Source: Tyto alba (taxonomy: Eukaryota; Chordata; Aves; Strigiformes; Tytonidae). Taken from it: a DNA stretch of 64,000 bases. Where the stretch lies: contig NW_024881296.1 of the NCBI RefSeq assembly GCF_018691265.1, forward strand, positions 1,202,779 through 1,266,778, written 5' to 3'. The notes beneath the pieces are model-generated. The model made no database searches, was not told where the DNA came from, and saw nothing but the letters and a program-made list of their open reading frames with translations. Shown here one piece after another: positions 13,136-28,214 of the stretch. Positions within the stretch are counted from its first letter, which is position 1, and every line of letters starts with the position of its first letter. Made by a program: the position numbers and the translations under genes.

Positions 13136-16100
13136 TACTTTCTGACTTTTTTCCTTTTTCTCAGCTGAGGAAGCCTTCTCTGCCTCACATTCCCTATATT
13201 TTTTCTAGGCAATATCAGCCAAGATATTTGGCATCATCAGCCAAGATTTCCGGTATGGGGAAACTGAATCCCATTCCTAAGGCTTCGAAGACAAATATTC
13301 ATCAACAAGAGCTGCCTCTCATCAGGTATTTCACCAGTCTTCTCCAAAGGAGTGGTATCACAGTCATTATCTTCAGTAGGTATCAGCAACTCTGGGATTT
13401 TTTAATCTGGTAAACCGGGGCAGTGTTATAGCACCGTGATATTAGTAGAGTCTTCCTCCATTACATCTCGCCTGTAAGTTATATTTCAAGAGAGGAGGCC
13501 ATTTGTACCCTGCCATCTCCTGAGTTGGCCAAACATCCACAAGCCTATTGCTAATCTGCTTTCTCTAATGAAAGCATCAATTCCTAGCAGTGATAGTTGT
13601 CATGAAATCAATAAGACACGTAACCCATGTAACCCATTCTTCTGGTGCCTCACACAAACACTTAGCAGCTTGTTAACAAGATTTGCTAACGCTGAGGTCC
13701 CACAGCCCAGAAGATTCCCACCAATGCTGCAAAACAGAACAATATTTGGCTTACGGAAGAACTTTCACAGTTTGATTCTTTTTCCTAAATATTTTAGCCC
13801 TGTTTTTCCTTTATTTTTTCAGTCTTTGAAACCTGTGGAGCAGCTTTGCTTTGGTGGAGGCAGTTCAGGCTCGAATGAAGCACTGACAGCAAACATCAGG
13901 CATCATTTTCTGCAGGTAGTCAAACACTGCCACAGAGACAGTCAGTTCTTGGTTTGCCCAGCAATTTATTTTTCCCCCAGGGAAACACTAAACTAACACC
14001 TAGTCATCCCTAAGGGGTTTCCTTCTTTCCCTGGGATCTATTCCTCATTTATTTTTTTTAATCACTTGAAAGTAAAACTGTGGCCTCTTATAGTCGCCCA
14101 GCACTCTTCCAGCTGGTAACAACCCTGTTCCTGGAAATCTGGAGGCCAGCTAATGTTTTAAGGATGCGGAGATGACCCCAAGGTTGGCAGCTTTGCCTCC
14201 AGAATAGTCAGGGCAGCTGACATGGCTTTTCTCTTGAGCACCAGGAGCAGCCTGTGCTGACAAGAGGGAGTGCTTCTGTGATATGAACGAGCCCTTCTCA
14301 CTGGTTTTACAGGTTTTTGGTGGCTGGGTCTGACCATCTCCCCAAAAGACCTTTATCCTTTTTCCCTGCATGTTTGTGTTTGCATTGACATAGTGGGATT
14401 GAGGGCTGCAAAAATAAGGAACGTACCACTGACCTGCTGGCTTGTAGACTGTAATTAGTTAATGTCTGAAAAGCATGGCAACGGTGAAATGTTTCATCTG
14501 TGTTTGTTCAGAGAGACAAGCAGGGAGGTAAGGGGGGTGATGATGCTGGAGGAAGAAGAGGAGAAATATAAAAGGAATGAACAAGCTGGCAAAGAGAAGG
14601 CCAGAGGTGCTCAAGGATAGAGACACAAGAAGTCGGGCTGAATATGGAGAAGAAACATAAAGGGGAGCAGTGTCGAGAGATCTGAAAGAGCAGTAATGAC
14701 AGGGAGATGGATCAGATGGGCAAGCCGTGGATTGAAGGCTGAAGCACAAAAGGGCAAGGACAGATACATATGGCTTTGCAATTAGCGGCTGTGATTTATG
14801 TTTGCTTCTTTGTCTTATCATCCTGCTATGGCAGATGTCCTGCAAGCAGCAGCAGTCAGGGGGGTATCTGGGGAGGGGGGAGAGGGGGTTTTAAATAGCC
14901 GGACTAACCATGAGGTATGGCAGGGACCTTCTAGTAGGCTGTACAACCTACCCAGGCGATTTTCATTAGAAATATATTCTAAATTAAGTAGTAGCTGACC
15001 TTTTAAAAATAATATTAATACATCCCTTCTCCCTCTATCCCCACATTTGTGCTTCTCACAGCACTTTTCTGTTCCCTTGGACAGAGCCTGAGCACTCAAA
15101 AGCTGGTTTGGGTTTCAGCTGGTGGCTGGTCAGGGGCTGAGGGGAGGGAAGTAGGAATGAAGGTGGCACAGAGGAAAAACTTTCTTTCTTGGGACAAATC
15201 TGCTGCACTGCTCACTGAGCCTTTCTTCTCATCCTGACCATCCCCTTTCCTCTGTACACATGCACAAAAAAAGTTCAATCCCATCCACTGTGCCAAATCT
15301 CAAAGCAATGTGATTGCATGGCCATCACTTGATCAGCTAGTGAGGCTGCGAGGCTAACGGAGAAGCTCAAAACCGGGGAGGGCAGCCTAGATATTTAACT
15401 TTGATTTATTTTCAATTCGGTTTCTCCACCTCTGCTCACATGGCAAGATTAACACCAGAAGTGGGGAGCAATGGGCTAATCTTAACCCAGGGCTGGCCTG
15501 GGGGGAGCTCCATCACCTCCAGTCCCCACCGTGGAGGAGGGGGCACTCGAAAGGCGGCTGCACGGGTGGAGGAGCAGGAGGCAAATGGGGTGAATTTGGG
15601 AAAGGAGGGGTGCACTGCCTTGGGAGCAGAGGTTGGAGGGCTTGGCTGGTCAGAGGGGGCCAGCTGCAGCCACAGCAAAGGCAAGTGGTGGGGGAGGAGG
15701 GATGTGCGGGCTCCTCTGCTGGGTGTCCCTCGGGGAGTGAGTCAGGACTTGTGGGCTCACCCTTTCCTATAATAGTTGGGGCCAAGGATGTTTACCATGT
15801 CTGCTCGGGCAGCCTGAGCACAGGCACCCTTTGTAGTCCTCCCACCCCTGTGGGAACCCACTCGCAGCTCCAGGCTGACAGGCTTCATGCCCGGGGCACC
15901 TCGGGACACGCGTCTATCTCAGGGGAATCGAGAAATAAAGCTCCTGGGATTGACTGTGTTCATAATGACACTATAGACCCATACATAAATGCAACTACAT
16001 TGAAATATTAACTTTTTTGCTGTTCAATAGCTCCAAGAAAGCTTGTGTTTGGAGTGAACACACCTCAGTAAATCCCTCCCAAACACCGGATTTGTTGGCC

Positions 16101-17164
16101 CAGAAGGGCTCGCACCATGTCAGCCTGAAAATGAGACTGTAAGTGCATTTTTTTTTTTCCTCCCTTATTCTTCTTTTGGAATTTCTTTTGCTGTTTTTCT
16201 TTTATCCACAGGTCCTTTGGGTGAGCATCTGGTATCTGCTTGCCCAGTTTAGCTGCCTTTTCTTGATATCTTGGCCCCTTCCTGGTCTTCCTTGGAGGCT
16301 GTAGCAACTACCCTGCCTTAGAGGAGCTCAGGAGGAGTCTTATCTGGGAAATGGGGATTTGCTGCTTCTTAGGCCAAACAAGAGCACACACTCGTGGTAG
16401 AAAAGCTTTAAGTCTCCTCTGGCATTATGTGTAAGAGATGCAAACCCCTGGTTTTCTATCTGGTATGGGGAATGGGCATCCCTGGTTTTCCTCTAAGGAA
16501 ATTTGTGAACAGTGATTGAGAAACACAAGTCAGGTAAAATACAGGGATCCCCATTTCCACTGGCAGCTTTTAAGGGAGTCTGTATACCCTAAAAAGGCTG
16601 GAAACAGCTGCAGGAGACAGTGTCCCCAGCTTGCTCCCAGCCAGAGCTCTCACCCCCCTGCTTGGAGGTGACTTCTCCTCCCAGCTGTCTCCTGCTTCCC
16701 CCTGGAGCCAAGAGCCTGAAACAGGCTCTTGTGAAAGATGCCTTGTTAAAGGTGGCTTGGTCGAGCATCTGTGGTTCCCAAATGAAGAAATAAAAGGAAA
16801 AAAATGGAATCCTTTAAGAAGTTAATCCATTTTTAACCCACAAAGCAAAGGTTACTGGCTCAGCCTGGCTGGGTGGGGTGCTTCAGGCTATCTGGAGGAG
16901 AACTGAGGGTTGCCCCTTCCTCGGTTGGAGCAGCATTGAGAAGTTAGGGAGGGAAGGAAATAGTGGGAAAGGATTGGAGTGAATAAAATAAAGCCAGGGA
17001 AGAGGGAACTTCCGTATATTAACATTCACTGCCCAGTTGCAGAAAGGGAAAAAAACATGTTTGGATGTTTGTTGCACTTCCAAAACCACACAGAAGTGAA
17101 AGTGTGTAAATTGTTTAAAAAAACCTGACATGTGTTAAATAGTATTTAACTGCCAAAACTGAAA

Positions 17165-17176
17165 GGGGGGGGGGGG
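17165..17176. repeat. Poly-G tract (G12)
   Basis: Twelve guanines are followed by T, a G5 run and further G-runs to about 17196. This G-run cluster could form a quadruplex on the plus strand. Confidence 0.85.
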
Positions 17177-19374
17177 TGGGGGCTGGGGAGGGGCAGAGAA
17201 AAGAAGAAGACATCAATTGGAGGAAGAGCGGAAAGTATTTTGATTGAAAAATGTCAACAAGCTCTCCTAGAAGCAACAACAAGCAGCAGTGATTGTGTTT
17301 GTACAAAACAAGCCCTTCTTCACTGTGTAGAAAATTGGGTTTGTTTTTCCAGTTTCAGATCACCTACCTTTCCCACAAGAAAGCCAGATAAACCCCCCTC
17401 GACATCCTGACTCCCCCTATTGAACTCTCCAAAAAACTTTGGGTAACAGAGACAAGAAAAGAAAAAAAAAAACAAACTCAGAAACAAAATACAACAACAA
17501 GGTCCAGATCCTCAAAGACCTAAAAATAGCTCTAAGGACTGGACGCTGTGCTGGTTTTGGTGGCGAAGATCTTCCTGCACAGCCTGGTTCCCAGCTCAAA
17601 TCTGGGCACGGAAGGGGATTTTCTAGGTGTTTGGGTTGTTGCAGGTTTAGTGGCTCGCTGATAACTTCTAGGTTTTTTTATTCCCTAATCCTACATGATC
17701 ATCGCAGGCTGAGAGAGACATAATCCAGCCTCCTTGAAAGAATCTCACAGAGTTTTGTTCTTAGACAGAAAATGAATTAGGTTAAGCGGGGATTAGGGGA
17801 GGCACACCACATGCCTGCTTGGCCCCGTGCAATTGCAATTGTTTATGTGTGAGCTGGGAAGAAAAAATATTTGGGAAAAAATAGTTATAAAAAAGTATGG
17901 GTTTTACAAAGCGAAAAAGAGTAACAACAAAAAGGAACCTCGGAAGGTTAGAGATACTTTCTCAAAATGGCAATCCCATGGCACTGAACAGCCCCGGATG
18001 TCTGGGGAAAAATATATCTAGGGTGGAGGCGGCATCCATGGAAAGATGGAGATTCAGTGGCTGTGGATGGGGCTGAGAATATCAAGACGAAGCTTGTCTG
18101 AGCAAAGAAGGGCTCGACAGGGAGAGGATACTTTCAGACAGCAAAGATCATGAGGATTTGGGAGGTGTTTTAAAAACTGCAGTGGCAGCGAGTGGGTGGT
18201 GATGGCCCATGGGCCAGCCCCCTTACCCCCAGCGTTTCTCTGGCCCTGAGAGGCCAAATCCTGCCCTGGCTGCCGTGCCGGAGCCGGGCTTGCCAAACGT
18301 GGAGCGCGATGCCCGCTTTCTGGATTTTCTATTTTAAGCAGCTTCCGTCAGAGGTGAGGAGTTGAAAGTTGCCATGCCGACAGGGAAAATTCAGGCCCTA
18401 AAATAGTCAAAACTCGCTCCTGCATCATGCGAACGTGCGTATGCTTCCTGCGAGGGAGGCGAGGACCAAGCTAGGAGGGTGCAGGGAAGCTGTAAGGATC
18501 CTTCCTATGCAGGGGAGAAACGTCCCCCTTAAGAAAACATCTATATGATGCTTTCAGACTCCCTCCCTATAGGTATCTGGGTAAATTAAGCAACAGCACG
18601 CAACAAACAGCAGCAGCAGTGAGGGGATCCTAATGATCACAGCATTAAAAAACCCTGATTGTTCCTGTTTTTACTATTATTGTCACTGCTAGAGATCTTA
18701 GCCTCCGGATCCTGATAAGGAATCCAGTCTTCAGTGTGAGATATGGAGAACAGAGGAAAAGAAACCAGGTGGTTTAGGAGGGATTATACATTTCTCAAGG
18801 AGGCCTTGCACTATGCTAGTGGGGCAATAGTGGTCTACCGTGATGTAAAAGATTTGCAGCTACGTGCCAGAGGTACCCGAGGGCTACACCAAACACCTGA
18901 AGCATCCTGTTGTGCAGGACTGAATGGGCTTGGTTTTGCATTTTCACCCACTGTTCAATCCAATTTGACCAAAGATCCCAAAGTGTGGATTTGTTTGGGT
19001 TTTTTAAAAGTTATTTAAAACTGAGGTAGCCCCTGCAGAGGTGCCCAAACCACTCAAGCCAGTGACACGGGTCTGCCGGTAATTAGGGGATGGTTTTGCC
19101 TCTTGCGTATGCTTGGGTGAGGTTATTCACCAGTGTCACAGCAGCACGAATGCAAACGCTGTTTAGCCATTGCCGAGCGAGGAGAAAATCAATTCACTCC
19201 ACATGCTCTGAGACAGCCATGCTCCCAACCCTGATGGATGCTGGAGCATCCCTGCAGCCACCAGAAATGAATGCCAGCAGAGCCCAGGAGGCTCCTTGCT
19301 GCCGTGAGACTCAATGTGCATTTCAGTCGGGGCTAATAATCACACATCACCTTTTGTTTCCCTCATTCTGCTTT

Positions 19375-19392
19375 CCCCCCCCCCCCCCCCCC
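19375..19392. repeat. Poly-C tract (C18)
   Basis: Eighteen uninterrupted cytosines lie inside a longer pyrimidine-rich stretch of about 19360-19430. Confidence 0.9.
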
Positions 19393-22300
19393 TCCTCTCT
19401 CACTCTTATTGTTTTTCCCCGCTCAACCCTCCAGCCAGTTGTTGCTCTGCAGTCCATGCTTACAAATGTAATTTCTACTGATGTATGAATATTTCACAAG
19501 CACTCCCTCCCCGGGGACCAGTGCCTGCCGAGGAGGAGGCAGCCTCTGTGGGGATGGAAATGGTAGCAAATGACAATCTTAATGAAAGATCTCTTCTCCA
19601 AGGGCATCTCTGCAGAAGGGTACACCATCCTGCAAGAGCTCCCAGCTCATCAGGGTATGCCCTACTCTCCAGCTGCTTGAGTTGCCTTTGGCCATGGGTG
19701 ATGGATGTATAGAGAAATACAACTTGGTCTTTTCCCAGGATACACAATTTCAGAGGTTTGGAGATGCGTTGGGATGCTCTGGTCTGAGCTCCTCATAAGT
19801 GATAGAAATATCTTCCTTTCAGTAGACGTACAATGGCATAACCCAGAGAGTGGCACGATTCTCTGGGTGAGTTTTTTTCCACCTCAGGAAATTCATCACA
19901 TAATTCCCTCCCTCCTGATACACGTAAGGAGCTGATAATCAAAGTGCATACCAAATCCAAGAAACAAACCAAGCATCTTCACCACAGCAATGTGCACAGG
20001 GGCCCGTGTTTCCCTGTACCTCTGTATCTCCATCCCCTCCCACTCCCCTTGCCCATCTCTCCTACATCTGCAGGACACCAAGAGGGGCTGGCACCCAACT
20101 AACATGTTTTCCCGGGCACTTGGGACTCCCAGACCCACCCCAAGTTTTCCCAGCGAGGCCTCCTCCCCACGGCATCTCCCTCACTGTGCAGGACCTCTCG
20201 CTTCACACCGGCTCTCTCAGCCCCATCCAGGCTCAGGGTGGTGGTGGCGTGCGTAAATATTCGCATCTGCTTGACCCCAGCAACATGGATATAGCTGTGT
20301 GTATATACCCCGCTGAATGTATAGAGCTACCTTATAGATATCCTAGCTGTCTTAGGTTATGTCTTAGCTACATCTTGGTTATTTATCCGAGTAGCGAGCG
20401 CAGCCCATGCCAGAGCAGCAGCCACGGTGCCGTCTGTTTTTCCGACAGTGGGTGGCACTATGCAATCAAAATCGCTTTCTTTCCCCTTTATGCCACATTT
20501 TTCAGCCCGGTGGGGTTTGAGCCATGCGGTTTTGGAGAGACAGGGAGCATGGGTTTCCCACCGCAGACATCTCGGAGGGATCCGTCAGAGGGGGTGCTCA
20601 TGCAGCAAACTGCGGGCTGCCCAGAGGATGCTTCCCTAGGAAAATCAGAAATGGGAAAGCTACTCTGAAGGCTGAGCCTGGTTTGAGTTGTGCTCTTCAT
20701 CACCCTTTATTTTATTTAAGGAGCAAGAAGTGGCTATTAGGAAAAATTGAGTATGGCCGCTGTGTTGTTGCCCTTTTTTTCTTGTAAAATACAGAGAATA
20801 ATTGCTGGTCTCCTTTTCCAAGATGGTGTTAATTTGTGGCACTCTTGTCTCCTACAAATAACTTTAAAATGTTGGGATTCAGTGTTGTGACTCACTTTTG
20901 ATAACAAGAGGTGTAGAATTTGATTTGCGTCTGTTGTAATAATTTTTCTTTGCATGTCTCTTCTGATAGAGATGCAAGGGAGATACTTGGGTCTGGCTTC
21001 CATCCGCCCTAGGACTTTCTCATCAGCACGCTCTCCCTAATTAGTTCCCATTGCAAAACTTCTGTCAAATTGAACTGACTGCAAGTGAACAACAGTGAGA
21101 TGGTGCAGCCCGTGAGTCCATGAGTGATGGTACAGTCTGGTTCATCACTAAGGGAAAGGACACAGAAATGTTTGCCCAGATTGCTAGGCTTGGCAGGAGC
21201 GCAGGGTGCTTGAGCTTGTATGAAAATGATGTTCTCAAAGAAATTAATAAAGTTTCTGTGATATTAGCAAACACTGAGCTGTATGGAAAACCATATTTAA
21301 AAGCTGAATGTTTTTTTTTTTACCTAAACCACACCCTTAGCAGCGAGACAGTGGGATGCTAAAGAAATAATGAGAAAACAACCATGCATTCGTGATAAAA
21401 ATACAAAATCTCTTGACACCTCAAAGGAAGACCCAGTTTCAAGGTGGCCCATGCACCAGAGTAAAATCCAGTGTGTTGTGTTGGTTCTATCCCAAACCAG
21501 AGTTTCTCATGTGAAGGCTGGTGAATCATTTCCAAGTGATACATTATACCAGGAGGTGTCAGTGTCTCTGTGTGCTTGCTAGGGGTTTAAGTTAGGAGCT
21601 GCTCAGAATTTGCGGCAGGGATTCATGCTGGTGCTAGGATCTCTCTGATGGAATGTTGCCCCTGCTTTACGCAGAGCCATGGGGAGAAGCAGCGGTGTTT
21701 AAAGAGGCCAGTAGGGGAATTACAACTTCTGCTTGGCTCTTCAAATTGGACAGGGGTGTATGCACATTTGCACAAGTCCTTGTTTCACCCTAAATGAAAA
21801 CGACCCCTAAATAGGGTGCTAGGAGCAAAACACTGTGTTCATACTTCACTCAGGCAGCCCAAGTAATGTGGTACCCTGCTAAAGTCAGGTAAAACAAGAA
21901 TACATCATCTCCCTGGAAGGTATTTTATCCAAGGGTCCTCCACTCTGTCACATCTTGGCCAGTTCAACTTCCCTGAGGCGGATGAAGACCCAAGTGAGGA
22001 AACTGGAACACAAACATCTTCAGAGCCAAAGACATTGTGTGACCCTGTGAGTGGCTGGTTGTGCCCACAGCACCTCAGGCTCAGTTCAGAGGACAGGCTG
22101 TGCCCGGCCTGGCACAATGACTGTTCAGACATATCCATCAGCAAGGACATAAGTAAATAAAATGCAAACAAAACAAGTCTGCAAACTGGAAACGCTCAAT
22201 GACACACGATGGGGTCTGTGCTGGCGCTGGAAATGAGGAGGGCTTAGGGAGACCCTGCTCATGGTGGTGCCATGGGACCCAGCTTCCACCCACAATGAGA

Positions 22301-25300
22301 GCATTCCATCAGAAAGCTGTAGTTTGTCTTGGAGTTGAGCAGGAGCTAACCCTTCATTCTCTTAGATGTTTGGAGGAAGTTTTTGGGAGAATAACCGTGC
22401 TTCTTTCGCAGGCCCAGACTAGAGAAAAGGAGACGTTCACAGCACTGAGAAACCTGGTCCCTACATGTAGGGAGAGCAGCGATGGACATCGAATCCCCCT
22501 GGAATGCAGTGAGGGGCTGGGCAAGTATACACAGGGTTCATGCAACGTGGTGGACACTCACTGCAGACCACAAAAGAGCTACACCAGCAAAAGACGTGAC
22601 CGTGCTAGGTGGAATACTGCTTTTTCCGCTTCCAGAGGAGACCACTCGTGCAATTACAAAGCACACTCCACTTTTGCAGGCCAGCGCGGGTGACAGGCGT
22701 CTCCAGGTACCACTATGTCCACCTCAAGGGAAGACAGCTCCTACGACACTGATCCACGACTAATCCCAACCAGCTTGTGATAGCAGTGTGTGTCTCTCTG
22801 TGTCTCCTTTCACAGCTGTGTCACAATCATACCCTGCTCTTCTTTCTCTTAAAGCAAATGACTCTGTGGACTTTATGCCAGCACTTCAGATTCTCTAGTG
22901 TCTCTACCTCAGCCTTCTTTCAGAGACCAGTGGGTTTAGAGTAGCTGACACTAGCCAGGGGCTGGCTCAGACTGTTTGCTGACGGCAATGCCATACGTTT
23001 TAGTGTAGCTCCAGCAAGGTTCATCTTACTGGAACCAGATGGGAAAACAAGGGGCTCTTGTCCCAGGGGAGATGTCTGGGTGTGAGAAAACACCAGTTTC
23101 CCTGAGGCACGCTGCCTTTCTGCACCTTGGCATCCGAACCAGCAAAGACCTCAACACAACATCAGCCCCCCCGCTCCCTTTTGCAGAGGCCCTGGGGTTC
23201 AGGGATACCAACCACACGGGCCAGACCTTCACCCTTTCTTTCACAGCATCTGCTCTGCTTGGATGGACGGTGTTCAATAGCAGGGGAGCACCAAGTGACT
23301 ACATTTGCCACTGTGGGAGTTGATGTCTGTGTGGTGTGGTTTTTATATATGCTGGTGGAAAAGCCAAACTTTGCCCTTGCAGTGAAATCTGTGAGGTTTT
23401 ATGAAAAATACGGCAAGACAACTATGGTCCTGTCACCCGTACCAGAGCCTGGAGGGCCAATTTGTCCTAAGATCACCCTATCAGTCCCCCATCTTTCTTC
23501 CTCCAAAAGGAACAGAAGCTTGTCACCCAAGGGCTGTCCCTACCATTCCCTTCCCATACAGCGTATGCTCCAGTTCCTCATCCTTTGAGTGGTAAAGCTA
23601 AACTTTGTCTATGCAGCTGGGAAATGTCAAGCTTAGCCCAGACATGTGCCTGTCCAGTGCCCACGCAGAACGCAACACTTGGAAAGCCCCGAGACTGAAG
23701 CCCTTGGTTCAGACTCATCCACCTGGGTTTGCTCTCCATCAATCCTCTTCATGCCGCGTGTGGATATTATGGTTAATCTGAAGGATTCACAGCCCTGGCC
23801 TGAAGGACTTTACCATCAACAAGATGCCCTTTATGAAACGATTTCTGCCAGGATCTTTTAATGAGAAGTATTTTACCATGTTTTATCTCGGTTGGATGTC
23901 TTGGTGGGACTGGCGGGAGGTTTGCTCCAGCGGGGCCAGCGTCTCGCCCATGAGCCAAAGGCTCTCAGAAGTGGCTTTGGCTTTTCTCAAATTAGGCTGC
24001 TTGTGACTCACAAACTTGTGCCTTGCTTTCAGATGAGAGAGAGAGATAGAGGAAAGATGAGTAAATAGGCAGACTGGTACAGGTTTCATCCCAGGCTCTG
24101 CAAATTTCTTTAGCTAAATCAGAGATGTTGCTAGTGAGCTTTTGACACGCAATTCCTGCCTGCTCCTGTTAACCCTTCACTGGGAGCAGAATATGAGGGC
24201 GTTTAATTTCCTTGCCAGGACCAAAGCACAGTGCTGGGAAGGTAAAATGACCCCTCCTGCGTGTGTGCCGTGGGGGCCTGGCAAGCAGCCCGACCATGCG
24301 ATGTGTACAGGGCTCCATCACAGCTCTCCGAGTATCTGGGGACCTCTGGGTCTGTCTAGAAACCCTTCACCAAAATCTGTATCATTTCCCACCAACCTTC
24401 CCATATGCCTGAGATCTGGAGGAGGAAACTCTCCGTACAGTGAGCAGCCACAGGGAGGGCTAAGAAAGGAACCAGCAACAAGAAGTTGGGTAAAACTATC
24501 TCATGTCCCCTTCGTGCTGGGTACCTGCTTCACAAATGGTGGGTGATACGCTCCCAGGAAATTATTTCTGGATATGCATAAACCTAAAGGGGAATTGCTG
24601 TATTCCTGCTGGCAGCAAGAGAGCTGAGAGTACAGTTACATGCCTGGTTGCAACACTTGAATTATTAGAAACTTTAATTTCAGTGAATGTATTTAGAAAT
24701 AAAAGCTGTATTTGCCAGTGAGGCTTCTGATACGATGACAAGAGAAGCTCCTAAGATATCTGTGGGGTTTTCACCTTTGGAATTGGTTTACCTGGTGTTA
24801 ATGAAAACCTAGGCATATATTTATAAGTTCCCCCTCTGCTAGTTGGAATTGCTTTCCACAGAGCCCAAGTCCTGGGGAAGGGCTTGGAGTCCTGAATACA
24901 GTATTTCCCTGTTTCAGAGTTGGACCTGTGTACCCTAAGCACGTGCGTATACCCTCACACAAACTAACACACCCTTTCTTGTTTATTTGGTTCAGCCTCT
25001 TGTGAAATATTTATACCAGATTCTGTGCTTTTTCAGCCCAATTGCTCTGAATATAATTACCCAATCTTGATAAAACTGTTTAAATGCGATTAGCCAATGT
25101 AATTGTCCAATGATAGAGTTGGTCCAAAAATTAAAAGCGGCGGGAAGAAAAAGAGGGGAGGAAAAAAAAGAAAATGGAGGCATTTGCGTCAGACATTTTT
25201 AAATCATTTTTCTATTTGACAGTATGGAGGGAACAGCCCTCTGAATCTAGAAAAAGATTGGTTTCAAAGTGGAAAAAAACCAACCCTGCCTTATCATCAG

Positions 25301-28214
25301 AATTCATTCCTTGAAAACAGTTTTGTCTGAAAATGCTGAACTAGGAAAGATTTTTTTTGCCGTTTTCCCTGTGGTCCTCTTTAGCCGCCTGGAGGCACAT
25401 GAGAGATGGTATCACGTTGTTCCACGTAAGTGGGATCAACAGTGGTCAATGTCCCGTGAAGAAAAATGTGTCCAGAACCTGCTGGATCTGGCTGGTGATG
25501 CTCTCCCGTGAAAGACACTAACCCCTAAGCGATTTTCTTGTGTTCCTGGGGGAATCGTTTGGGGATGAAGTGGGAACCTTGCTCTGGGTCTGCAAGCAAA
25601 TGCTGTGTCGTGCACAGCAGCATCTCTAAGGTTTGCAACCTCCTTCACCCAAAATAATCCTTCCAAGAGCATCCTACGGTCACTGCCTCGGCCTTCACTG
25701 AGAGCCCTTGAGGTCAAGGGCTACTGACCAGCTCGCTCCCTTTCTTTGTCAATTCTTCATCATTTTCTGCACCATGTGAAGAGGCACATTAAACCTTCAG
25801 ACACCAAATCAACATAATTCTTCTAGCTCAGTAATGGAGGTTATAAGCCAGCTGAACAAGTTGAGGCTTACTTCTATGCATTCACTTTTCATTCTTCATT
25901 TGACTAATTAAGCAAGAAACCTGGCTTGTAAATTAAGATGATTAAACCAAATGAAGCAGTGTAGAGTACACCCTTAAATGTGCAGATCATAGGTCACTCC
26001 ATCTGTACTTGTTTGCTTAGCCCACTCCGGACAAAGTCCCAGCAGATTTTGAGCATTTAATTGTCAACTCTTCATTTTTTCCAGTTCACTGCTTGCAAAG
26101 CCCACAGATTGTGCAGACGTTGAGAGACAAAGGGCCAAATCCTGCCCCATCCTGCCCCACAGGGAATGAACTGAATCAACAAGACAGACGAGCGTGCTGC
26201 CGAGGGTGGGATATGGCTGTGCCCGGCTGCTTGCGCCGTAGTTTGGATTGAGCAGAAGTAGGAGGAGGTGGTGTTTTTCCACGGAGGAACTTCCTACCTT
26301 GCAAGACCCACCATAGTGACCTCCTGTCCCTATCAGCTTCGCCTTCTCAGCTCAGGCTGGATCTTGTGATTTGCCCTGAAGCCGCTCTCTGGCTGTTTCC
26401 AGCTGGGAGCAAGGGGCGGCCACGCTCATGAGGCTCATGGCAGGAGTTCATCCTTGTGCAGGCCCTGGGGTACCCTGGCTGCACCCTTTTTTTCTTCTCA
26501 GCACCAGGTCATTAGGGGACCGAGTAGCACCCAGTCACCATTTGCATAAATGCGCTGCAGCAGTAGACGTATCTGAGCTCTTCCTGGTCCCCTGGAAGAG
26601 AACAGATAAACACTTCAGTCATTTAATTTGGGGGAGGGAAACTAGGGAGATCAAAGTGACCTGCACTCCTGTCCTGGCCAGGCTGGGGTGAAAATGCCAC
26701 GAGGCTTTTGCACGCAGAGGCCTGACTGTTTTTTCAGCTGGGCCCAGCTGAACTTCTCCTTTCTTGCCTCTTTAGGAGCTGTGGCCCCTGCACAGGTAAG
26801 TCAGGATTCGGGATGGATGCAGGGAAGGGCAAACCTACAAACACCAGTATTTTTCTGTGCCCCAAAGGCATAGGTGAGACAGTACATCTGCTGGCTTGAA
26901 GTAGATATTGTTACTGGAATTTGGGATTCCTTTCGGATTAAGCATCATGCAGTGCTCACAAGGCTCCACTTAGCCAACATGTCTGAGCTCTGCCTGAAAA
27001 TCTGATTTCCCTGTCATTACTTCTAAAACTGTGTTTGCCTCTCCTTTCTTTTTTGATTCTTTTCATCCTGGCCAGTTGCAACATGCGCCTCCCTGTTATG
27101 TTCTTCAGATGTACTGCTGTGTTTTTACTTGAACTAAGTAATTCTCTGTGCTCTTTTCTCCCCCTTTTCCAGCATTGACCCTTTCCCCAAATTCCTGGTG
27201 TTGGCAGTTTGTTTTCTATGGTTTTTCTTCAGCTGAACTTGGTTATTGAATGTTCTTTTTTCTTTCCAGAGAGACTCCTGGTCCAGCCGCTGGGCTGTTT
27301 TTCCAACACATTAAGTGTTTCCATGTCTTTCCTTTCCTCCACTCCGAGAAGATTTAGTTTTATACTTTTAAAATGCATCAATAACCTTTTACATCTCTAT
27401 TTCTGGCCTATTTTCTAAGGACACAATGTGTATTTAATGGTGGTATGCATGGGCATATGTATCTCTACCACTCGATTCCCTCATAACTTGAACCTATTGA
27501 CCAAATTTAATGAAGGTGGATGGAGAGTTAGGGGCCTCGAAGACTTCAGGTTCTAGAAAGTCGTGTGATTATGTCTGAGTGAGCAAACAAGGAAGATGCC
27601 CTGTGTTCCCTAACCAAAGGGCAGAATAGATACTGTGGTTCTGGGGGGAAAAGCTCAAAAATATGACTCAAAGGCAAATAAAGAACATGCACTTATTTTT
27701 ATTTTAGACCCCGTGCTTTTTAAACCATAAAGTCTAGTGATTTTGGAGGGACCAGACTCATGACTTTTAAACCCTTGGATATGAAAGCAGAGATGTTGGT
27801 GTGTCTTTACAGCCAAGAGTAGTCACCCTCACAATCCCACAAGAGTACCACCTTGCCTCCTCCTTCATGCTGCTTCCCTGGCAAGCTGTTCCTAGAGGCA
27901 GGAAAGCAACGCTCCCAGCCCGGAGCTATGCTATTGCCTTTGAATATATGGTGCAGGTCCAGGGAGGGGACAGCATGGGACAAAGCAGATCAAAGAGCTT
28001 GGGAAAGTCACTTTACCTCCCCATGCCGCCACTTCTCTTCTCAGCCCGCAGAAACCCTTCGTGTTAGGACATTTCCCTGCTGTGTCTGTACAGCACCTAC
28101 CACTACTGGGCTCCCACCAGGTTGTGCCCTGAAGGCAGGGACTGTATCAGGCCCTAAAAGTTAATAGTTATGGGCACAGCAATTTAAGTCAAGAGCCATG
28201 GGATCAGCATCACT

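Noticed and set aside
20006..20668. A 220-codon plus-strand frame, the longest outside repeats
   Set aside because: Its composition is Pro/Ser-rich and shifts along its length like random GC-rich DNA. No domain or homologue is recognisable, and shorter overlapping frames in other phases are equally plausible.
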